Below, piece by piece: positions 12,273 through 17,081 of a DNA stretch of 17,081 bases (the stretch's first letter is position 1; each line of letters begins with the position of its first letter). The position numbers were made by a program, and so were the translations under genes. Below the pieces are notes generated by a model, which worked only from the letters and a program-made list of their open reading frames with translations, was not told the origin of the DNA and did not search any database. The stretch is from positions 1-17,081 of the forward strand of contig JBOGIF010000041.1 of assembly GCA_050742415.1 (NCBI GenBank). Direction: 5' to 3'. This DNA is from JBOGIF01 sp050742415 (GTDB taxonomy: Bacteria > Actinomycetota > Acidimicrobiia > Acidimicrobiales > AC-14).

Positions 12273-13208
12273 TCACTCGTCTCCCGACCGGAAGTGCGGA
12301 GTCTCGTGGTGCTCGCGGGTGCGGCGCTCGATCTCCTCCTCCTCGGCGAGGAGACGCTCCAGCTCGGGATCGGCCTCCTTGATGACCGGCGTGGCCTCGA
12401 CCGCGACCTCGTCGGGCACGACGGCGACACCCTCAGCCGCTACGGAGCCCGGCTCGCCGTCGCCGGGACGGCGCCGCCCGCCGCCCGCGGAGATGACCCT
12501 GCGAGGCCTCGCCGGGCCGGAAGTCTCGCCCACCGCCATCGCCGCCTCGCGGGAGATCTTGTCCTCGGCCGACGTGCGGTAGGGCAGGATGTCGCCCTTG
12601 TAGATCCAGGTCTTCACGCCGATGCGGCCGAACGTGGTGCGGGCCTCGCGGAACCCGTAGTCGATGTCGGCACGGAGGGTGTGCAGCGGCACCCGGCCCT
12701 CGCGGTACCACTCGCTGCGCGCCATCTCCGAGCCGCCCAGCCGCCCGGAGCATTGGACCCTGATGCCGAGCGCACCCGCCTTCTGTGCCGTCTGCACCGC
12801 ACGCTTCATGGCCCGGCGGAAGCTCACCCGGCCAGCCAGCTGGTCGGCCACGCCCTGGGCGATGAGAGCAGCGTCGAGCTCGGGCTGCTTGATCTCGGCG
12901 ATGTTGAGCTGGACCTTGACGTTCCCCGTCATCTTGGCCAGATCGGTGCGCAGCCGATCAGCCTCGGCCCCCCGGCGACCGATCACGATGCCGGGCCGGG
13001 CGGTGTGCACGTCGATCCGAAGGCGGTCACGCGTGCGCTCCACCTCGACGCGGCTGATCGCGGCGTGGGGAAGCTGGCGCATCAGGTAGTCGCGGATCTT
13101 CCAGTCCTCGATGAGGTAGTCCGTGTACTCGCGGTCGCTGAACCAGCGCGACTTCCAGTCCGTCGTGACTCCAAGCCTGAACCCGTAAGGGTTGACCTTC
13201 TGCCCCAC
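12273..13208 (-). CDS. rpsC: 30S ribosomal protein S3 with long acidic tail
   Basis: S3 forms part of the mRNA entry channel and, with S4 and S5, has mRNA-unwinding activity in E. coli. The 311-residue product has the family start MGQKVNPYGFRLGVTTDWKS, a KH domain with the GIVIGRRGAE loop (about residues 73-82), and the C-terminal domain ending near IGVKTWIYKGDILPY (196-210). The remaining about 100 residues are an extension. A basic Gly/Arg part (RPRRVISAGGGRRRPGDG) comes first, then a Val/Ala/Glu part, then an acidic PELERLLAEEEEIERRTREH. Typical members have 210-275 residues. The start is GTG, three bases after the rplV stop. Confidence 0.97.
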   Translation of the reverse strand: MGQKVNPYGFRLGVTTDWKSRWFSDREYTDYLIEDWKIRDYLMRQLPHAAISRVEVERTRDRLRIDVHTARPGIVIGRRGAEADRLRTDLAKMTGNVKVQLNIAEIKQPELDAALIAQGVADQLAGRVSFRRAMKRAVQTAQKAGALGIRVQCSGRLGGSEMARSEWYREGRVPLHTLRADIDYGFREARTTFGRIGVKTWIYKGDILPYRTSAEDKISREAAMAVGETSGPARPRRVISAGGGRRRPGDGEPGSVAAEGVAVVPDEVAVEATPVIKEADPELERLLAEEEEIERRTREHHETPHFRSGDE

Positions 13209-13211
13209 CGT

Positions 13212-13796
13212 CTATACCTCTTCCTTTGAGCTCGTGGCCTCCGCAGCCGGCACCTGCGCCGGCTCGGTGGCGGGAGCCGTCGTCTCGGCCTCGGGACGGC
13301 GTCGGCCAACCGAGCCGCGCCGGGCCCGCCGGCCGGTCACCGCCTGCGCCTTCTCGACGCGGTGGCGCTGGAGCTCGCGGTCCGGAAGCCGGCTCACGAC
13401 CACGGTGACGTGGCAAGTCCGCTTGCGGATGCGCGTGGCCCGCCCCCGCGCCCGTGGCCTCCAGCGCTTGAGGGTGGGGCCTTCGTCGGCGAAGCATGCC
13501 GACACGTAGAGCTCGTCGCCCACCAGGGAGTGGTTGGCCTCGCCATTGGCGATCGCCGAGGCCAGGACCTTGCCGACCACGGTGGCGGCGTCGCGCTCGC
13601 AGAACCTCAACATGTCGAGTGCCCGCTCGACCTCGTGGCCCCGGATCATGTCGAGGACCTGGCGGACCTTGTAGGGGGAGACGCGCACGAACCTGGACAC
13701 CGCCCGGGCCGACTGGGTCGAGCCGGAGACCGCCTGGGCCCGCGACTCGGGCCTCCGCCGCAGGACCGGGTGCTCGTTGAGCTTGGGACCGGTCAT
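13212..13796 (-). CDS. rplV: 50S ribosomal protein L22 with N- and C-terminal extensions
   Basis: L22 lines the polypeptide tunnel with a long beta hairpin and touches all 23S rRNA domains. The core spans about residues 32-136: VSRFVRVSPYKVRQVLDMIR, then VVGKVLASAIANGEANHSLV, and the tunnel hairpin with GPTLKRWRPRARGRATRIRK. At 194 residues it is much longer than the roughly 110-130 of most bacteria. About 31 residues precede the core and about 58 follow it; the tail is first basic, then Ala/Pro/Glu-rich (PEAETTAPATEPAQVPAAEA). Tailed L22 is known in actinobacteria. The ATG at 13796 overlaps the rpsS stop by four bases (ATGA), which supports the N-terminal extension. Confidence 0.96.
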   Translation of the reverse strand: MTGPKLNEHPVLRRRPESRAQAVSGSTQSARAVSRFVRVSPYKVRQVLDMIRGHEVERALDMLRFCERDAATVVGKVLASAIANGEANHSLVGDELYVSACFADEGPTLKRWRPRARGRATRIRKRTCHVTVVVSRLPDRELQRHRVEKAQAVTGRRARRGSVGRRRPEAETTAPATEPAQVPAAEATSSKEEV

Positions 13797-14071
13797 CGGC
13801 GGCCTGCCCGCTCCTGGCCAGCGTGGAAGCGGAAGGTGCGGGTCAAGGCGAACTCGCCGAGCTTGTGGCCGACCATCGACTCGGTGATGTACACCGGCAC
13901 GTGCTTGCGCCCGTCGTGAACGGCGATGGTGTGGCCCACCATGTCGGGGATCACGGTGGAGCGGCGGGACCACGTCTTGATCACCCGCTTCTCGCTGCGG
14001 GAGTTCAGGTCGTCGACCTTGCGGAGCAGGTGGCCGTCGACGAACGGGCCCTTCTTGAGGCTTCGAGCCAT
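13793..14071 (-). CDS. rpsS: 30S ribosomal protein S19
   Basis: S19 lies in the head of the small subunit, pairs with S13 and approaches the A-site tRNA. The 92-residue product is a standard member: MARSLKKGPFVDGHLLRKVD, then KTWSRRSTVIPDMVGHTIAV, and HVPVYITESMVGHKLGEFAL with the closing TRTFRFHAG. The ATG at 14071 follows the rplB TAA by two bases, so the pair is likely coupled. Downstream it overlaps rplV by four bases. Confidence 0.98.
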   Translation of the reverse strand: MARSLKKGPFVDGHLLRKVDDLNSRSEKRVIKTWSRRSTVIPDMVGHTIAVHDGRKHVPVYITESMVGHKLGEFALTRTFRFHAGQERAGRR

Positions 14072-14073
14072 GG

Positions 14074-14910
<837 letters not shown>

Positions 14911-14917
14911 GTCTCTC

Positions 14918-15208
14918 TCAGCTCTCGAACAGGTCGATACGGGCACCCGGGGCCAGGGTGACGATCGCCCGCTTGGTGTCGGCGCGGCTGCCGAAGGTGG
15001 GCGAGCGGCGGTTGCGCTTGCGCTTGCCCTTGCGATTCAGGGTGTTGACCTTGGTGACCTGCACGTCGAAGATCGCCTCCACCGCGTCGCGCACCTCGAT
15101 CTTCGTCGCCCGCTTGTGCACGACGAACGTGTAGACGCCGCGGTCGAGCAGACCGTAGGACTTCTCGCTCACGACCGGGCGCAGGATGACATCGCGGGGA
15201 TCGTTCAC
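14918..15208 (-). CDS. rplW: 50S ribosomal protein L23
   Basis: L23 is at the mouth of the exit tunnel and is the docking point for trigger factor and the signal recognition particle. The 96-residue product begins VNDPRDVILRPVVSEKSYGL and continues with YTFVVHKRATKIEVRDAVEA. The rRNA-binding loop VNTLNRKGKRKRNRRSPTFG follows, and the end is KRAIVTLAPGARIDLF. These are standard features. The start GTG 15208 overlaps the rplD stop by four bases (GTGA). The open frame extends further upstream, but the family start and the overlap settle the choice. Confidence 0.97.
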   Translation of the reverse strand: MNDPRDVILRPVVSEKSYGLLDRGVYTFVVHKRATKIEVRDAVEAIFDVQVTKVNTLNRKGKRKRNRRSPTFGSRADTKRAIVTLAPGARIDLFES

Positions 15209-15825
15209 GGTGCCGTTGCCGTTCCCGGGAGGGTCGCCCGGGTGAAGACCACCCAGTCGCAGCGAAGGACGTCGTAGACGTTGAGCTCGGAGGCCAGCAG
15301 AAGGTCGACGTCGGGCAGGTTGGCGAAGGACCGGTAGGCCGTCTCGTCGTCGCGGTCGAGGACCACCAGCACCCGGCCCTCGACACCGAGGGCCGCGAGT
15401 GCCGCCACCGCGTCCTTGGTGCGGGGTACCGGGAAGCTCCAAGCCTCGACGACGGCTACCCGGCCCAGAGCGGCCCGGTCCGAAAGGGCCGAACGAAGAG
15501 CCAGCTGCACCATTTTCTTCGGCGTCCGCTGGCGGTAGTTGCGGGGCTTCGGCCCGAAGGCGACGCCACCGCCCCTCCAGTGCGGCGCCCGGCTGGAGCC
15601 CTGGCGGGCCCGGCCCGAACCCTTCTGGCGCCACGGCTTGGCACCGCCGCCTCTCACCTCGGCCCGGGTCTTGGTGCTCTGCGTGCCCGACCGGGCGGCC
15701 GCCAGCTGGGCGGTCACGACCTGGTGCATGAGCGCAACGTTGGGCTTCACGCCGAATACGACAGGATCCAGCTCGACCGACCCCACCGGGCCGCCGCTCG
15801 CGTCGCGAACCTCGACAGTGGCCAT
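15205..15825 (-). CDS. rplD: 50S ribosomal protein L4
   Basis: L4 reaches the tunnel constriction with an extended loop and, in E. coli, also represses the S10 operon by binding its leader mRNA. The 206-residue product has KPNVALMHQVVTAQLAAARS, then the loop region TKTRAEVRGGGAKPWRQKGS with GRARQGSSRAPHWRGGGVAF, then the globular C-terminal part with KKMVQLALRSALSDRA and a VLVVLDRDDETAYRSFANLP segment. It ends slightly short but within normal range. The ATG at 15825 follows the rplC TAG by three bases. The structured gap upstream of rplC makes L4-type self-regulation a fair question here. Confidence 0.97.
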   Translation of the reverse strand: MATVEVRDASGGPVGSVELDPVVFGVKPNVALMHQVVTAQLAAARSGTQSTKTRAEVRGGGAKPWRQKGSGRARQGSSRAPHWRGGGVAFGPKPRNYRQRTPKKMVQLALRSALSDRAALGRVAVVEAWSFPVPRTKDAVAALAALGVEGRVLVVLDRDDETAYRSFANLPDVDLLLASELNVYDVLRCDWVVFTRATLPGTATAP

Positions 15826-15828
15826 CTG

Positions 15829-16470
15829 CTACTTGGCCTTCCTGATGGCGTCACGGATCAGCACGAGACCGCCGCGTGGGCCGGGTACCGCGCCCTTCAG
15901 CAGCACCAGCTCCCGTTCGGCGTCGGCCTGGACGACTTGGAGGTTCAGGGTGGTGACCTGCTGGTTGCCCATCCGCCCGGCCATCCGCGTTCCCTTGAAC
16001 ACCCGGGCAGGGGTGGCGCAGGCACCGATGGCACCGGGCGCCCGGTGGGCCTTGTGGACGCCGTGGCCGGCACCCAGCCCGGAGAAGTTGTGCCTCTTCA
16101 TGACCCCGGCGAAGCCCTTGCCCTTGCTCACGGCCGTGACGTCGACCCGCTCGCCAGCGGTGAGCACGTCGGCCTTGAGCTCCTGGCCGACCTCGTAGTC
16201 AGTGGTGTCGTCGACGCGGAGCTCCACCAGCTCCTTGCCCGGCTCCACCCCGGCCCGCCGGAAATGGCCGAGCTCGGGCTGGTTGAGCTGGGACGGGCGT
16301 ACCGACCCGAAGGTCACCTGGAGGGCGCTGTAGCCGTCACTGGCAGGCGTCTTGACCAGGACGACCCGGCACGGGGCGACGCGCACGAGCGTGACCGGGA
16401 TGGCGCGGTTCTGGTCGTCCCAGACCTGCGTCATGCCGACCTTCTCGCCGACGATCGCCTTGGTTGCCAT
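15829..16470 (-). CDS. rplC: 50S ribosomal protein L3
   Basis: L3 is an early assembly protein whose central extension approaches the peptidyl transferase centre. The 213-residue product begins MATKAIVGEKVGMTQVWDD. It contains AVSKGKGFAGVMKRHNFSGL and HRAPGAIGACATPARVFKGT, with the universal RMAGRMGNQQVTTLNLQVV stretch; its Gln is the site methylated by PrmB in E. coli. The ATG at 16470 has a clear ribosome binding site, GAGGAC, seven bases upstream (16478-16483). It follows rpsJ by 172 bases, by far the longest gap inside the ribosomal cluster, and may begin its own transcript. Confidence 0.98.
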   Translation of the reverse strand: MATKAIVGEKVGMTQVWDDQNRAIPVTLVRVAPCRVVLVKTPASDGYSALQVTFGSVRPSQLNQPELGHFRRAGVEPGKELVELRVDDTTDYEVGQELKADVLTAGERVDVTAVSKGKGFAGVMKRHNFSGLGAGHGVHKAHRAPGAIGACATPARVFKGTRMAGRMGNQQVTTLNLQVVQADAERELVLLKGAVPGPRGGLVLIRDAIRKAK

Positions 16471-16492
16471 GCCATGAGTCCTCTACGCGCAG

Positions 16493-16519
16493 GCTCCGCT
16501 CGGGCTAGCCCGGCGGAGC
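16493..16519 (-). promoter_or_regulatory. Strong hairpin in the rplC leader
   Basis: GCTCCGC (16493-16499) pairs with GCGGAGC (16513-16519), and inside it CGGG pairs with CCCG around CTAG, with a single bulged base at 16500. The hairpin ends about nine bases before the rplC ribosome binding site. No run of U follows on the minus strand, so it is not a classic terminator. It could be a regulatory or RNA-stabilising structure. Confidence 0.65.
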
Positions 16520-16531
16520 GGTCGGATTGGG

Positions 16532-16563
16532 CCCCGGGGTTCCCGCGCCGCGGGCGCCCGGGG
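16532..16563 (-). promoter_or_regulatory. Strong nested GC hairpin in the rpsJ-rplC gap
   Basis: CCCCGGG (16532-16538) pairs with CCCGGGG (16557-16563). Within it CCCGC (16542-16546) pairs with GCGGG (16550-16554) around a three-base loop, leaving a small internal loop between the two stems. No U-tract follows. It may end transcripts from tuf-rpsJ in the U-less manner reported for some actinobacteria, or form part of an rplC leader. Confidence 0.65.
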
Positions 16564-16585
16564 ACATCGCTTGGTGGAGCAATCG

Positions 16586-16615
16586 ACTATAGCTGCCGGC
16601 CGCGAGAGCCGTCAG
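16586..16615 (-). promoter_or_regulatory. Candidate promoter for the rplC-led transcript
   Basis: On the minus strand the -35-like CTGACG (16610-16615) and the -10-like TATAGT (16586-16591) are 18 bases apart. They match the housekeeping consensus at four and five of six positions. A start near 16579 would give a leader of about 109 bases carrying both strong hairpins before the rplC ribosome binding site. TATAGT stands out in this GC-rich gap, but the call rests on sequence alone. Confidence 0.45.
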
Positions 16616-16642
16616 AGGCGGCTCCGGGTCCGACGGCGAACG

Positions 16643-16957
16643 TCAGACCTGCTGGATCTTGATCTCGATGTCGACGCCAGCGGGAAGGTCCAGGCGCTGG
16701 AGGGAGTCGACGGTCTTGGGGCTGGGCTCGAGGATGTCGAGCAGGCGCTTGTGGATGCGCATCTCGAAGTGCTCGCGCGAGTCCTTGTCCTTGTGGGGTG
16801 AGCGGATCACCGTGTAGCGGTGCTTCTCGGTGGGCAGCGGCACCGGCCCCCGGACCTTGGCCTGGGTGCGGACCACGGTCTCGACGATCTTCTTGGTCGA
16901 CTGGTCGACGATCTCGTGGTCGTAGGCCTTCAGCCGGATGCGGATCTTCTGGGCCAC
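16643..16957 (-). CDS. rpsJ: 30S ribosomal protein S10
   Basis: S10 is a head protein of the small subunit; in E. coli it is also NusE, a partner of NusB in transcription antitermination. The 104-residue product starts MAQKIRIRLKAYDHEIVDQS (from GTG) and contains GPVPLPTEKHRYTVIRSPHK, then SREHFEMRIHKRLLDILEPS, ending in AGVDIEIKIQQV. All are standard. The GTG at 16957 follows the tuf stop by 17 bases, with AAGGGA overlapping that stop. This suggests cotranscription with tuf, while the 172-base gap on its other side separates it from rplC. Confidence 0.98.
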   Translation of the reverse strand: MAQKIRIRLKAYDHEIVDQSTKKIVETVVRTQAKVRGPVPLPTEKHRYTVIRSPHKDKDSREHFEMRIHKRLLDILEPSPKTVDSLQRLDLPAGVDIEIKIQQV

Positions 16958-16974
16958 GAGCGGTCGACCGTCCC

Positions 16975-17081
16975 TTACTTCCGGATCTTGACGACGCGGC
17001 CGGCGCCCACGGTACGGCCGCCCTCACGGATGGCGAAGCGCAGGCCCTCGTCCATGGCGATGGGGCTGATGAGCTCGACGT
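16975..17081 (-). CDS. tuf: Elongation factor Tu, C-terminal end (cut by window edge)
   Basis: The last 35 codons of EF-Tu are present, reading VELISPIAMDEGLRFAIREG and then GRTVGAGRVVKIRK before TAA. EF-Tu carries aminoacyl-tRNA to the ribosomal A site; this fragment is the final beta strands of domain III. The stretch from AMDEGLRFAIREGGRTVGAG is near-universal in bacterial EF-Tu. The gene start lies beyond the right edge. It is 17 bases upstream of rpsJ, the usual str-to-S10 junction. Confidence 0.96.
   Translation of the reverse strand, partial: VELISPIAMDEGLRFAIREGGRTVGAGRVVKIRK

Noticed and set aside
12183..13229. A 348-codon plus-strand open frame opposite rpsC and rplP
   Set aside because: Antisense shadow; the true S3 frame is unmistakable on the other strand.
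16587..17027. A 146-codon minus-strand open frame overlapping rpsJ and the rpsJ-rplC gap
   Set aside because: It is the +1 shadow of rpsJ and tuf, very rich in Arg, Pro and Gly, and would cover the hairpin and promoter region without any family resemblance.

Overview
This window is one long, almost gap-free ribosomal-protein gene cluster, read entirely on the minus strand. From right to left it holds the 3' end of tuf, then the S10 block (rpsJ, rplC, rplD, rplW, rplB, rpsS, rplV, rpsC, rplP, rpmC, rpsQ), the spc block (rplN, rplX, rplE, rpsN, rpsH, rplF, rplR, rpsE, rpmD, rplO, secY), adk, map and infA, the alpha block (rpmJ, rpsM, rpsK, rpsD, rpoA, rplQ), and truA. After a 146-base gap, the start of an unrelated glycoside hydrolase family 15 gene runs off the left edge.

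The organism is a high-GC bacterium, most likely an actinobacterium. The adk-map-infA insertion between secY and rpmJ, the zinc-type S14, the S8 start MTMTDPVADMLTRLRNG, the 313-residue RpoA and the tailed L22 and S3 all fit. The L15 tail ending in GNALTNR and the general protein style lead me to suspect an Acidimicrobiia-like lineage, but that is recollection and inference, not a search result.

The genes work as one production line. They encode most large- and small-subunit ribosomal proteins, the protein-export channel SecY, the RNA polymerase alpha subunit, initiation factor 1, an elongation factor, methionine aminopeptidase, adenylate kinase and a tRNA pseudouridine synthase. Most junctions are overlaps of 1 or 4 bases or gaps under 20 bases, which implies cotranscription and translational coupling. 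Only three gaps exceed about 80 bases: rpsJ to rplC (172), infA upstream (about 83) and truA to the hydrolase (146).

There is no mobile element, CRISPR array, tRNA, rRNA or novel gene system visible. The points most worth a second look are the structured rpsJ-rplC gap with a candidate promoter and two strong hairpins, an apparent CTG start for infA placed behind a good ribosome binding site, and unusually long tails on L29, S3 and L22, all three close together in the S10 block.
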